A stretch of DNA of 64,000 nt, from NCBI GenBank assembly GCA_026261815.1, contig JAMPIT010000174.1:3038001-3102000 (forward strand). The letters are read 5' to 3'. The notes below the pieces were generated by a model. The model had not been told where the DNA came from, made no database searches, and saw only the letters and a program-made list of their open reading frames with translations. This document shows, piece after piece, positions 49,344 through 60,461 of the stretch. Made by a program: the position numbers and the translations under genes. Source of the stretch: Monarcha castaneiventris obscurior (taxonomy: Eukaryota > Chordata > Aves > Passeriformes > Monarchidae). Positions within the stretch are counted from its first letter, which is position 1, and the number at the start of each line of letters is the position of its first letter.

Positions 49344-49532
49344 CCAGGTGGGAATGCTTGGCTCCTCCCTCCTGGGCGGAGCATCTCCCAATAGGATGAG
49401 ATAAGTCCATGAGTCATGCAGTGGTTTCTTGCTGGCCCATTGTCTGTTATCGGGGTGGGTGATAGCAGGAGATAACAGCTAATGGCCCACAGCTGGTGGT
49501 AATAGAATACATCTATATTGTAACCTAGGACA

Positions 49533-49537
49533 ATCAG
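49533..49537. repeat. Target-site duplication ATCAG, right copy
   Basis: Exact match to 49055-49059. It lies at the point where CR1 sequence resumes. Confidence 0.9.
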
Positions 49538-49745
49538 GTTGCTCAAAGCCCATTCAACTTGGCCTGGAACACTACCAGGGAACAGACATCCGCAGCTTCT
49601 CTGAGAAAACTGTTCCAGTGTCTCACCACCCTCACAATATAGAATTTCTTCCTAACATGTAATGTAAACCTACCCCCATTCAGTTCAAAGGTACTCCTGT
49701 TTGTCCTATCACCACATGCCCTTGTGAAAAAGGATCCACTTTACT

Positions 49746-49820
49746 ACTCCCAATTTTGAATTCTTTATATGATAATGATCTAGGTGTTTTCATCCTGATA
49801 GGATAAAATGTCTCCTGACA
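49746..49820. other. Short spacer between retroelements
   Basis: AT-rich sequence between the CR1 5' limit and the TGTTG terminus at 49821. It may contain the diverged last bases of the CR1. Confidence 0.4.
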
Positions 49821-50030
49821 TGTTGTATTGGGTTTGCAATTCTCCAATACCAAACTTTGGTAGCCGAGGGGTTAGTGGGGTGGTTTCTGTGAAAAGCTTC
49901 TGGAAGCTTCCTCCATGTCCGGCAGAGCCAATCCTTGGCAGCTCCAAAGATGGACAAGCCTCTGGTCAAGGCTGGGCTAATTAGAAATGGTGGTAATTCC
50001 TCTGTGATAACAGATTTTAGAAAAAGGAAA
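49821..50030 (+). mobile_element. 5' part of an ERV LTR, plus orientation
   Basis: It begins TGTTGTATTGGGTTTGC, then CTGGAAGCTTCCTCCATGTC and TTCCTCTGTGATAACAGATT. The order and words match the start of the minus-strand LTR fragment at 41454-42179 (AGAAGCTTCC, CCTCTGGGATAACA), so the two belong to one family. It breaks off in an A-rich run at about 50030-50042 where a different, oppositely oriented LTR begins. The 92-codon frame at 49790-50068 (minus) is not a gene. Confidence 0.75.
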
Positions 50031-50039
50031 AAAAAAAAA

Positions 50040-50501
50040 AAAGCAACAGTTTGCATGTATTTATGCAAAGGGGAAAAAAATTAATCTCTACTTCCCATCA
50101 GCCAGCAGTGTTCATGCACTTCCCAGGCAGCAGGGCTTCAGCACCTGGAGCATTTGCTCCAGAAGACAAACTCTGTAAACAACAAATGCCACCCCTTATC
50201 CCTCCCAACCTTATCTTTTATACCTGAGCTGACATGAGCTTTTATACCATATGGTATGGAATAGCCCTTTGGTAAATTTGGGTCAGCTGGCCTGGTTGTG
50301 TCCCCTGCCAGGACCTTTCTCACCCCCAGCCCCCTGATGGGGCCGGGATGTTGGGGGACAGCGCTGATGCTGTGCCAGCCCTGCCCAGCAGCAGCCAAAC
50401 ACTGGAGTGTTATCAACTCCTTTCCAGCTGCCAGTGCAAAGCACAGCACTGTGAGGGCTGCTGTGGGAAAATGCACTCAGCTCAGCCAGACCCAGTGCAC
50501 A
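50040..50501 (-). mobile_element. ERV LTR fragment, minus orientation, joined head to head
   Basis: Read on the minus strand from 50501, it has TGTGCACTGGGTCTGGCTGA, GGGGACACAACCAGGCCAGC, the ATACCATATGGTAT box, a TATAAAA box, then GCTGATGGGAAGTAGAGATT. This matches the plus-oriented LTR at 14387-14916 in the same order, so it is the same family. Its 3' part is missing. The whole 49821-50501 unit is flanked by CTGACA and CTGAAA (five of six bases), which might be an old duplication or chance. Frames at 50138-50476 and 50298-50558 lie in it and are not genes. Confidence 0.75.
50215..50248 (-). promoter_or_regulatory. Duplicated TATA box in LTR
   Basis: CTTTTATACC occurs at 50215-50224 and again at 50239-50248, which is GGTATAAAAG twice on the minus strand, 24 bases apart. 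It lies just downstream of the ATACCATATGGTAT palindrome in LTR orientation, the usual promoter position. The doubling may have arisen by a short local duplication. Confidence 0.55.
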
Positions 50502-53017
50502 CTGAAAATGTTTCAGAAGATCTTTAATAGATTGAATTTTGAGTGTTTTCAGGCATGAACCCTATTTTCTAGGATGCCATCTTTAAGGATGACCAGAAGC
50601 TGGAGAAATACTTGGTTTTGGAAGGAAATAAAAACTTTGGTGCCCGGTATAGATCTAGTGTTTCTAAACCTGGAACTCCTGGTATCATTCTAGGATTCTT
50701 CTCACTATATCCTTCCACTGTTCAAACTTTGATTTTGTTTTCCCTGATATCAGTTTGATCTCTTTCTTGCATTTACTTTAATATATGACTGACTCCTTAG
50801 GGCTACAAAGCTTGCTGCTTGTGGAATTCTAATTGTTAAATGACTGTATTGACAGTAGAGAGCAGTAAGTAGTCATCTTCTTGTACGTTTAGACAGAAAG
50901 TCTTTGAGATATCAGGAGAAATCCAAGCTTTTCGTGAGAAAGCAGCCTAGCTTAAAAGTGGCTGTCTAAAAATACTAAGTTAAGATACACTAACTCCCTC
51001 CTAAATAGCATGTTAAATTGTATGTTCTTTTGTTCTTAAGAATCTTCACACTTACAGCAAATTTATCACAGTAGTTGCTGAACACCTGTCACTTAGAAAA
51101 TGGCTTATAATGTAGTAAAAATGTGTCTTTTTGATATCTTCTCTTTTCACCAAGCTCCTTTTTTTTCATCGTAATCACACTGCCATCAGCAGAACACACA
51201 ATTTTGTATGCTACACTGCCTTTCACTGTCCCACACTGCTCAGAGTATTCAAATATTCTGAACAATGTAGAAAGGTTTTTCTTTTACATGGCAAGCTTTA
51301 TTTTCGTAAGACATACAAACCCAACATAAAATGTCTAGGTTTTGATCAACACCTCTGTACAAACTTTCTAGCCAGTCTTTCATACAGATATATTTCTGCG
51401 CATTAATTTCTGTTTCATTTACGCAGACAGCAAAAGAATATGAAACTTAAAGACAGTTAAAGAATCTGATATAGAATAGTTTAGAAATGCATACATTCTC
51501 TATTTCTATGTATGTCTGCTGCTGTGTGATGCAATAAGTTATAATATATGCACTAAGAATCTTTGCATTTCTGTATCAAAATGACAGAAGGTCTTTGTAA
51601 CAACAAGCTTCAGCACATCCAAGCCTAAGCTGAAGCAAACCCCATTAAATCCCCTCTGAATTAGACATATATGTTCTTTTTACATAATTAAAATTGGGGA
51701 AAAAATGAAAAAAACAGTCCAAATAGAAACTACTTTTTTTTCAGTGCTTAAAAAAGCATGGGGCAAATCAGGAAAATTAGTCCTGCATTTTACACAGGTA
51801 CCCTTGAAGCAATATCGGTGCCTATTGGTTAGATATATTAATGCAACACATTAAAATTGTTGGAAATAAGTTAAAGTCAGGTTTGGGTTAATTTGTACAA
51901 CTTCCATCTCACAGAAAAGTAAACAGCTTCAAGATTTTGAGATAGTGAGTAAAAGGAAAACACAAGTACTTCTTTCAAGCTGAAAGTATTTGTTCAACCT
52001 AGAATGACAGAACTTGTGTTTGACCATGAATTTACTTCTTTCAGAATAAATACATGTTCACTCCTGGACTTTACAGGGAACTAATTAAAGTTCACTCTTG
52101 GAGAGTTTTGGTAACAATGTAGATAAAATTTTAATATATTTGTTGAAGAAATCTTTCAAAAAGGCAAGCTTATCCTCATGACCTTCTTCTTAAGGCACGT
52201 TTCTACATGGGCTTTTGTTGTTTGGATTCTCTTCTAAGATTAGAACAGTAAATCTAAAGGCGTTTTAAAGAGGCTTTCATTTTTTTATGTTGGAAGCTGT
52301 TTTTAATGCTTCTTTTAAAAGGATCAGTCAGTACAATGTAAGATAAAGTGGTTTAATAAAGATTTTATTTTATAGTGCTACTTGTAAGTGTAATATCCAT
52401 TCATTTAAAGAAACCAGATAATATTTCTCAATTGAAAAAGACAAGTGATATAAAAAGTATCAGCATGACTTCCTACAGACAGTTCTTTATGGATCAGTAA
52501 TTTCTTCACAACCATGTTTCTAATGGACCATCACAGAGGAATATATTTAACTGTTTTACAGTCTAATTAGATGTGGCATCTGTCAAACGTGCCTGATTTA
52601 TCTCTAACAACCACTAAGCTACATACCAGGATACAGGTTGACCAGTTAACAACAAGAAAAGGCCAAGGGTACCAAATACCGGCTATAGACAGAAACCATG
52701 GAGACTTGTAATGTCTGAAAACAGAGAGCTATTTATAAAAGTACATTTTTTAAAATTCTTTTGACAATAAAATTCAGACTATTGGCTAAGTTTTATGGTA
52801 ATACCATTAGTCTACTCCCTGAAAGGAAGAATGTTTCCTCTTGCATGACTTGCTGAGGGCACACAAACAAGATGTAGGGAAAGAAAAGTGGGAAGATAAG
52901 CTTGAGTGACTGTTCTGTAAGAATCAAACTATCAGTACCATCCCAAAATAATAAGTTTACTATTTGGAACATCTTTTTATTTTCCATTTTTGATGCAAAA
53001 AAAAAAGTGTGCAGGAA
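50502..53017. other. Unique AT-rich sequence, nothing identified
   Basis: No gene or repeat is recognised. The open frame at 51131-51406 (91 codons) shows no domain. Confidence 0.55.
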
Positions 53018-53195
53018 AGGACTTAGGGATGGAAAGGCTGCGTGCGTCCTCAGCTGCAGTGAACATAATATGGTGAAGTACAAGATTCTACATGGAGAAA
53101 AGCAGGGTGATAAGTAGGATTACAATGCTGGACTTCAGGAGAACTATTTTCCTTCTTCAACGACCTACTTGGAGGAACCCCATGGCTTAGAACCT
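53018..53195 (+). mobile_element. CR1 LINE internal fragment (endonuclease region)
   Basis: Words in order: CTCAGCTGCAGTGAACATAA, TATGGTGAAGTACAAGATTC, GGGTGATAAGTAGGATTACA, GGACTTCAGGAGAAC, and GACCTACTTGGAGGAACCCC. In avian CR1 ORF2 this order follows the end of the endonuclease domain (the conserved SDH-like motif followed by a CTGGACTTCAGGAGAGC-type segment). The frame is broken, and no CR1 3' end follows. It is an old, deleted copy with no activity expected. Identification is from memory of the family, not a search. Confidence 0.65.
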
Positions 53196-54217
53196 TAGAG
53201 ATATTAATTAATATTAATGTTAATATTTAAACATCACTTCCACTAGATGCACATTTCTCCAAGAAAACCCAGCTCTATGACTACCACTTTCTGCCAACAG
53301 ACCTCAAGAATGGGTGATATCTCCAAAGGGGCAATATCTCTTTTTAAGACTTCAAGAGAATTTAGGCAGTGGTGTCTCTGCTTATATCACCACACAAAGG
53401 TGCCAATTAATGTCATTTGCAATGTGGATGCTTGGCCATTAGAACTGAGACTAAACCCAGTAACTCATTTCACTCAGGGCATTGAAAATCTGTCAGAGGG
53501 TAACAATTTCTGTCACTACTGATCTGATACAGTTGTGAAGAAGTGACCTAGAGGTGTAATGCTCTATCTTGTTACCAGCTATGTGGGCCATCCAGCCTAT
53601 TTAACTTTAATTATTTACTCTTGTATTTTACCTTTTTCTCTTTGCACACGAAGAAATGACTTTAGTCTTCAGTAATGCTCAAAGGCAGTCAAGCTATTTT
53701 ATTTTTAAATGTAGTATTGGGCCTGTATGTTAGGGGAAAGACAGCTAAGTTAAGCATTTTTCTACCACAGATAAATATAAGGTATTGATTTTCTCTTTAT
53801 TTTGTGTTTCATTCTGTCACCTTTTTATTTTCCCATTCTCACGATAGAAGAAATCTTTTCAAGTGTCAGAATAAAAAGCTTCCGGCATGTAAGAGGATGA
53901 GACCATTTGACTGCGGGCATTGCAGTTTAGGATTCTGACTTTATCTGAAGGGAGACCTTGACATCTTTATATTCTAAGAGAACAACAAGAATGTGAGTAG
54001 TGTGTGTGTGAAAATCTGTGGGATAAGAGGGCTAATTCTAGTCACAGTGCTTTCAAATCAAGCCCATTCTTCAGCTATTACCATTGTAGCAAGTCATCTC
54101 ATTGTGTTTCAGTGCTTCAGCATCTCAGGACACATCCTACCCATTTTAAGCATCTACAAAACTGCTTTGTAGTTAAAAGTCTACTGAGTATTGATTAAAA
54201 ATCTCAAAGACAGAGAC

Positions 54218-54265
54218 AAAGGAAGAGGGGAGAAAGAAAAGGGGAGGGGAAAGGGGGAAGAGAAA
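54218..54265. repeat. Polypurine tract, 48 bases
   Basis: Uninterrupted A/G on the plus strand, including GGGGAGGGGAAAGGGGGAAG. Such tracts can form triplex (H-DNA) structures; whether this one does is inference. Confidence 0.9.
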
Positions 54266-57158
54266 TCTTTAAGAATCAAAGCTAACACAAACCCAGTGAA
54301 ATGCAGAAGGTTTTGAATAGGATAACAGTGATTTCCATTGAAATAACTACAATAGAATTAGAGTGGGTTAATCTTTACATAGCAAGTATTCTAGAAATGT
54401 AAACTGAAGGTTGATTTCATGGAGGTCATCTCAACAAAGATTGTTTTAGATAGGGTAGAGGAGCTCATCTAGAATTACTCTCCCAGTCACCCATGACTAA
54501 GTTCTGCCTAACTGTATATTCACAGTAACTGGTACACTCTTCTTTCATCTTTCTTATGGCCTTCACTCTTGTTTCCAGAAGACTGAGGAACATACAGAGA
54601 CAATATAAATTGAAATTTTATATTAAGAATATCAAGGACCCTTGGGTCATCTCACTTTGCACTGACTACAGGACTTGGATAAATTCATGCATTCAAACGT
54701 CTTTTAATTTCTTCAAACCAAGAAATATTCACTTATCTAAGGCCTAAGGAGTCAGGAGCAGGATTTAGGTCTGCCAACAGGATGTTGTGATTTTCTCTGG
54801 TTAAACACAATTATTAAGAGTTTAGGAACACCTAATCATTTATTGTAAAATACTTTTGATACCAATGATATTAATGTAAGATTATAAATGTAATCAGTTC
54901 TGAAAATAGATATTCCTTCTGTCAGGTCTTTCAACCTTTCCTTGTGATCAATTTCTGTTGAACGCTATTTTTGCAAAGTGAAAAAGGACACAAGTGAAAC
55001 TAGGTTGTACTGATAAAACACTAGTTGTGACACCATAATCATGAAGGCACACCTTCAGAATCTTTGAACAAAACCAGACTATAGCAAATTACAAGTTGAT
55101 AATTTGAAAGAAAAAGCACAGGATGATTACTGACGTATAAATGTAAATTAAAAATGTGTATTTACTAATAAACACAACTCTAATAGCTGGGTAGAGTCTA
55201 TTTTAGGGCATAATTTAAATGTATAGAATTGTGGTACAGTTTGTTGCAGATACCTGCTATTGACAGCCCAGGTGGAATAATCTTCAGATTATACATGACA
55301 ATAAAAAAATCCCCAAACCAAATGCAGCTATGCCACTTCAGAACAGCGTATGCAAATTTGATCAATCTGATATCTTATACTGATGGTAAGCTATGCCTTT
55401 GTTAACGTGAAAGGAAAATATACCTCTCTTGTACTGGTATCAGCACCCCATTTCTGAAGACTCAGTTGTAACTGCCATGACTCAAGAGTCACACCCATAC
55501 TGCAGGAATATTTTCATCAGCCTTTGAGACAGAGTTCATTGTCTTTGACAATGGAACAAAGAAAACTAGACAGATGGAGCCTGGTCAAAGCTGTTATTCT
55601 GTTTAAGTTTTTTTTTCCAGGTGTAAAAAGTACATAATTATGTATCTACATTGCTATGAATTTGCTCAATACAAACAGAAATGCATTGCATTTGCACCAG
55701 AAATATAGAACCAAAAAAACCTCATAAAATGTATTACTGTGTCTCAGCAAGTTATTCAATAATAAGTCATTGGCTAATGTATATTTTTCAGACTGTACTG
55801 ATAGAAAATAATGGGATTTTACTTACCAGTAAGCCTTTTGTTTTCTGATATTTAGTGATGTTTCTTATTTTACATGTAGAGCACACCAAGAAATACAGAC
55901 AGGTATTACAACTGATAAATGGCACTCTATTCGGCAAAACCAATTTTACAAGTATGTGAGTCCCATCTTATATTTAGATATGATAATTAAAATTTACCAT
56001 CGCAGAAAGAAAGGAGGTTGTTATAAGCACAAGCATAGTGAAATTTTATTTGTGCTCTTTTTCAGGGCAGTTTAGACAGAAGCATGGAGAACGTAAACAT
56101 ATCTATTTTGATTTTGCATAAGATTCACATGTCAGTATTTTCAATTCTTTGAGATTTCTACTGAAATTTTATGAGACCTTTGAATGTCAAAGTATGTCTA
56201 TGAACTAAAAAAAAACAAACAAAAAAAGAATACACTTTCGACGAGTCCTCTAGATTTGGCTTTCCTACAATTTGACCATCTGTTTGTGCTGGACCTGGAT
56301 TCCTCTGATACTGGCAATGGCCAATGCTGTCTCAGGTGGTGAATGGAAGAGAAGAAATGGTAACATATGGTAGTAGGATGCTTAATCCAGCTGAGCAAAA
56401 CCAAAATGTACTACATAAAAGCAATTACAGTTTATCGTTTATGCACTGAAATTACAGAATGGCATTTTAAAGATTTTAGTAACTTACAATTTTAAGGACT
56501 TCGTAAAAATTAGTTAAATGTCTTTAGGCTAAAAACAGATAAAGAATAATTTTGCAGCCTGAATTCTGAGTTAGGTGAGTAAGAAAAATGTTTATGAGAT
56601 AAATTTAGGTTCTGAATTTAGGTCTAACAAAGAGCATAAAAATTTCCATTGATAGTCAACAGTCATACTTCAGAAAGGATGTTTAGAACACCTAAATTAA
56701 TTTATAGGTGCCCACCTTTTGTGTTTTAAAATACTCTGCATATTCTTCAAAGCTGAAAACTAGAAAATTAATGTTAAATATTCTTATCTTCTCACAAGGC
56801 GATCCAGTTGTTTTTAAATCTGTAATTTCTACACTTTTTGGGAAGAGGATATGGAAAGAGGTTTTTCAAGCAACTAAAATTCAGAGTTAGTAGTGAAATT
56901 GCAGAGAAGCAGTTTTACCTCCCATGTCCTGTAAAGCTGACCAGTTCTTCATAGCAATGAAGATCAAGAACATCCCTTTGTGGTGAAGATCTGTGGTTTT
57001 TCCTACTCAAGATAAATGGTTTTTCTTTGTATAAAATCTTTACTCTGATATACTGTCAATCAAAACAAGTCATATACAGAGATGGATGTGGCCATTTACT
57101 TTTGTATATTCTAGAATCTAAGTAATGTGCAGAGAAGTTTCACACATTGTGAAGATGT

Positions 57159-57190
57159 AAAAAAAAAAAAAAAAGAGAAAAAAAAAGAAG
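57159..57190. repeat. A-rich tract
   Basis: Sixteen A, then GAG, then another A run ending GAAG. No preceding retroelement 3' end is visible, so it is not clearly a retroposon tail. Confidence 0.85.
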
Positions 57191-58429
57191 TCATGTACAA
57201 AGAAAAGCAAAATCTAAACCTTCCCCTCCCTGCCCCCACATTAAAGCCAGGGATATAAGGACAAAAGCTCTAACCAAGGTGCAATCTCTTCTCCACAGAC
57301 AAACTCTGAAAAAAGCTAACCTGCTTAATGCATAAGTGCTGAAACTAACTCATAATTATGGTTTCCACTTAGTATATTTTCTATAGTGTTTCATTTAGGT
57401 TTTCTGAGGAGATGGTCCTATGGATATAACAGATTCCAATACCTATGACATTTTAAGAGTAGAGTTTAAGACAGTACAATGAAGGGAAATGACATTTACT
57501 TACTGATGTGTAGCCATTCAGTTCAGCTAATTATGATCCCTGGAGTTTAGTCATCATATGTAATTAACTTCTACTTTCATAAAAGCTTAATGTGCTGCAA
57601 AAACACCAATGGCTGTGAATGTTACACTTCAGGATTACTGACAAAATTCAAAATTAATTCTAAAAGACAATTTTTCTTACTAAATGTTAATATAGCCATC
57701 TGCTCTAGAACAATGCAAATTTGTTTTAATAGGAGCATATCATTATCTGTGATTTCTTTTTTTTTTAATTTCATGGTCACAGTAACTGCAGTATAAACAA
57801 GTAGGGGAATAATTGAGCTCTGGACAAGCAGTAATAATCTATTCAAATAAAAGTAGCAAAAAGACTAATGAGTAATATTTGATAGGCCAGCTGAGTTTTC
57901 TTTTGGTTTTTGTTTTTCCTTTAAAAAGAAAATTACAAAAGGAACACATTAATAGTAATTATGAATACAACGATCCATATATATAGCTACTTGCCAAAAA
58001 AGATTTTGTGGAAAACAGGTTTACTACTTCATGTGTATTTAGTCAGCTTTTGCTGATCTTTTTTTTACAGAAAAGCGTAATAGATCAAAGCTCTGAAGTA
58101 AAATCAGAGAATTGCATCCAGAATTGTATTCCCATCAATGAGTTCTGCTTAGCAAGACAATTGCAACACAGTTAAATCTGTATGATACAATAGTGAAGTG
58201 AAGGGAGTACCAATCAGCTCTGAGTGAGCCAGGGTACCAAAGCAATGTCACAGTTTGGTGAAATTGCTTAACTAAGCTAAAATAATCCTTTTCTCAATAG
58301 ATCTAGGTTACCTATTAACAGCATGCTATTATATACACACCGAACAGGTTGATTCAGTATAACCCTTGAGAGCCTGAAACCTATTGGTGAGGGTTATTGC
58401 TCAACAATAAACTCATTTTAACAATGTTG

Positions 58430-58560
58430 GTAGCAGTGGCACAGCTCAGGCTCAGACAGTGGAGGCAACAGGCATTTGGTCACTAGGCCGACACTGAAAC
58501 CAGCTCAGCTCAGCTTCAGCCAAAGTGAGCCCAGGCCAGCCCTGACACTACATTCTCAGG
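58430..58560. other. Short GC-rich patch of unknown origin
   Basis: G+C is raised, with CAGCTCAGCTCAGCTTCAG and GAGCCCAGGCCAGCCCTG. It resembles the texture of the block at 25861-26290, but I cannot align them convincingly by eye. Confidence 0.25.
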
Positions 58561-59978
58561 TCAGGAGTACATATCATTGTGTACAAAAAAATGGCAAAAT
58601 TGTTTTTATGGAGCTACAATGCAGTAGATGTATTGCCTAGCTCTGTGAGGAATTGTAGAGTGACAGAAGAGACTGGTCCTACCCAAAGTAAAAAAACATA
58701 CAAAGAAGGTTGTTATAAAAATTATGTACTTTAATGAACCTTTTTATAAGCTATAGAACAACTTTTACAAATGCAAGAGAACGTGAAGTAACTGTGCAGC
58801 TATGATTTGGCCTGAAAACACTCAGTAAATGTTTTGGTTTTTCTCATGTTGCAAGACCTCATGAGAGTTAAAGACTTAGCATCAATCACAGAGTTTTATT
58901 GTTGACAACCACATGCACAGACAAGTTCCAAGGTGGGTTTTAATGGTTAGGATGCTCTCATTTCAGACAAGGCAGATTGAACAAGTACAAATTTGAATTA
59001 GCTTCTTCATTGCATTGATTAGGGACTTTTGCTTCATTGGTCCATGACAATCGCTGAATTGCAAATGCAGATACAAAGGATATACAATCAGGCTGGTATA
59101 TCTCATATGAAATCAACTGTAATATTTCAAACAGTGTAGATGCTGATACTTGCTTCAGCTCTTTGAAAATTATTTTTCTTATTTACTTATCTAAGTCCAA
59201 CAATGAGCTTTTTAAATGGAGTAAAGTAGTTCAAGGACAGAAGACTCTTATTCACTCCGTGGTCTAGGTAGACCAGTGTTTCCCTGTTCTTCTATGTTTC
59301 CCTATTCCTTCTCTGCTTTTCAGGATTTACACACTTCCAGCAACTGGATGTGTTTCAGATGACTTTATCCCAAGTATATTGATCTGCATTTTTCAAAATG
59401 CCATCATCTTCCTTTTTTTTTTAGAGTCACTTTAAATCATTCTTTCTTTTTACAACACTGCACCTTCATGAGCACATGTAATTCTTTCCCATCTTGATTT
59501 TTTAATTAAATTACTAAATACTCCAAGATTCTGAATGTCAATATTAGTTTATATGTTGTGTTAGTTTAGAATACTGGCTGTGGCTACTAAGGGAAGCCTC
59601 TGTCCTCTTATTGCAAAGCTGAGGTAACACTGGGGCACACATCCATGTGAAAACTTCTGAAGGACTCCTGAACCTAGTATTTGTGTGGTAGGCTTAATGC
59701 TCTTAGCTTTAGGTGTAAAACCTGAGTTCTATTTAGCATCTGTTGAATCTTAACTTTTATCAGTGCCACTCTAAAATGCTACTTTCTCTATTTTAATTGG
59801 ATATACGACGTCATGATTTGTGATGTTGACAATATCCTGGTATGACTTAACCTTGTCAGCTTGGTGAGCTTTAGTGGACCTATGACATTATACCTGAGAA
59901 AACTCTAAACTTGTTCAAATACTGTATTTCATGCAGCAACTGTAGTAGAGAAAACTTAATCCATTCAACTCCAGTGAC
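58561..59978. other. Unique AT-rich sequence, nothing identified
   Basis: No gene or repeat is recognised. Near 59554 a TGTTGTGTTAGTTTAGAATA word resembles an LTR terminus, but no further LTR features follow. Confidence 0.5.
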
Positions 59979-60044
59979 ATTATTATTACTATTATTATTA
60001 TTACTTTTATTATTACTATTATTCATTATAATTATCATTATTTT
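59979..60044. repeat. (ATT)n microsatellite, interrupted
   Basis: ATT units interrupted by C substitutions over about 66 bases. The impurities suggest an old array. Confidence 0.9.
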
Positions 60045-60443
60045 GTAGGAGAGCATACCAACTAGTGCAAGACTTGGTACTGCTTTCTCATCACATTCCC
60101 TTAGTAGAATATACTGGCTTGTTTAATTTCTGCTTTACTAAATGAATTGTTATCTAATAGGCTTAAAAGATCTCCCTTATGGCAGTATTAGAAATGGAAA
60201 TAATATTGAGTAATTCTAGAATTATCACTGGGAAGCAGTACTTTAATGTTGTTCTGTTAAATCAGTCACTATAGTCATAAAACCAACACTGAACTGTATT
60301 TATTTTCTCTATGGTTCAATATCTATCTGTTAAGGCAGTTCCCATATTATATTTACTATCCTTAATAGCTTAGACATTCCACCAATAATGTATGTCCTTA
60401 AACTCTTTTTAACTTTTCCCTGAATGCTATTGATTTCTGCAGG

Positions 60444-60461
60444 TTTTTTTTTTTTTTTTTT
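60444..60461. repeat. Homopolymer run of 18 T
   Basis: Uninterrupted T between TTTCTGCAGG and ATGAATGC. Probably length-variable. Confidence 0.9.

Larger units (their letters stand above)
49060..49532 (-). mobile_element. Solo ERV LTR (473 bp) inserted in a CR1, minus orientation
   Basis: Termini are TGTATTCG... and ...CTAGGACA, with perfect ATCAG duplications at 49055-49059 and 49533-49537. Read on the minus strand, it starts TGTCCTAGGTTAC at 49532. It carries CCCACCTGGATATAACCTGG (TATA-like, plus 49338-49343) and an ATTAAA polyadenylation-type signal (plus TTTAAT at 49110-49115). The order promoter then polyadenylation signal fixes the orientation. Upstream of the promoter is a GGGAGATGCTCCGCCCAGG word with a CCGCCC box that could bind Sp1-type factors (inference). 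The 5-bp duplication suggests an ERVL-like element. No internal retroviral genes remain. The 101-codon frame at 49241-49546 is inside the LTR. Confidence 0.93.
48968..49745 (-). mobile_element. CR1 LINE 3' portion, minus orientation, split by an LTR
   Basis: The plus strand shows the reverse complement of a CR1 3' end in two parts. The first (48968-49059) runs ATTATAGAATAATAAAGTGG, AAGGAACCTTAAAGATTTTC, GGGTAGGGACACCTTCCACT. The second (49533-49745) resumes exactly with GGTTGCTCAAAGCCCATTCA, then TTCTCTGAGAAAACTGTTCC, CTCACCACCCTCACAATATA, and CACATGCCCTTGTGAAAAAG. The interrupted parts join without loss once the LTR at 49060-49532 and one ATCAG are removed. The 5' limit near 49745 is approximate. 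The element is truncated and non-coding. Confidence 0.92.
53196..58429. other. Unique AT-rich sequence with low-complexity patches
   Basis: No gene is recognised. A 14-bp AT palindrome (ATATTAATTAATAT, 53201-53214) sits just after the CR1 fragment. A polypurine tract (54218-54265) and an A-rich tract (57159-57190) are listed separately. Open frames such as 53247-53522 are domain-free. Confidence 0.5.

Noticed and set aside
49241..50558. Several open frames of 86-112 codons
   Set aside because: All lie mostly or wholly within LTR segments and show no gag, pol or env motif.
59554..59720. TGTTGTGTTAG word resembling an LTR start
   Set aside because: No promoter word, polyadenylation signal, terminal CA or duplication could be placed after it.
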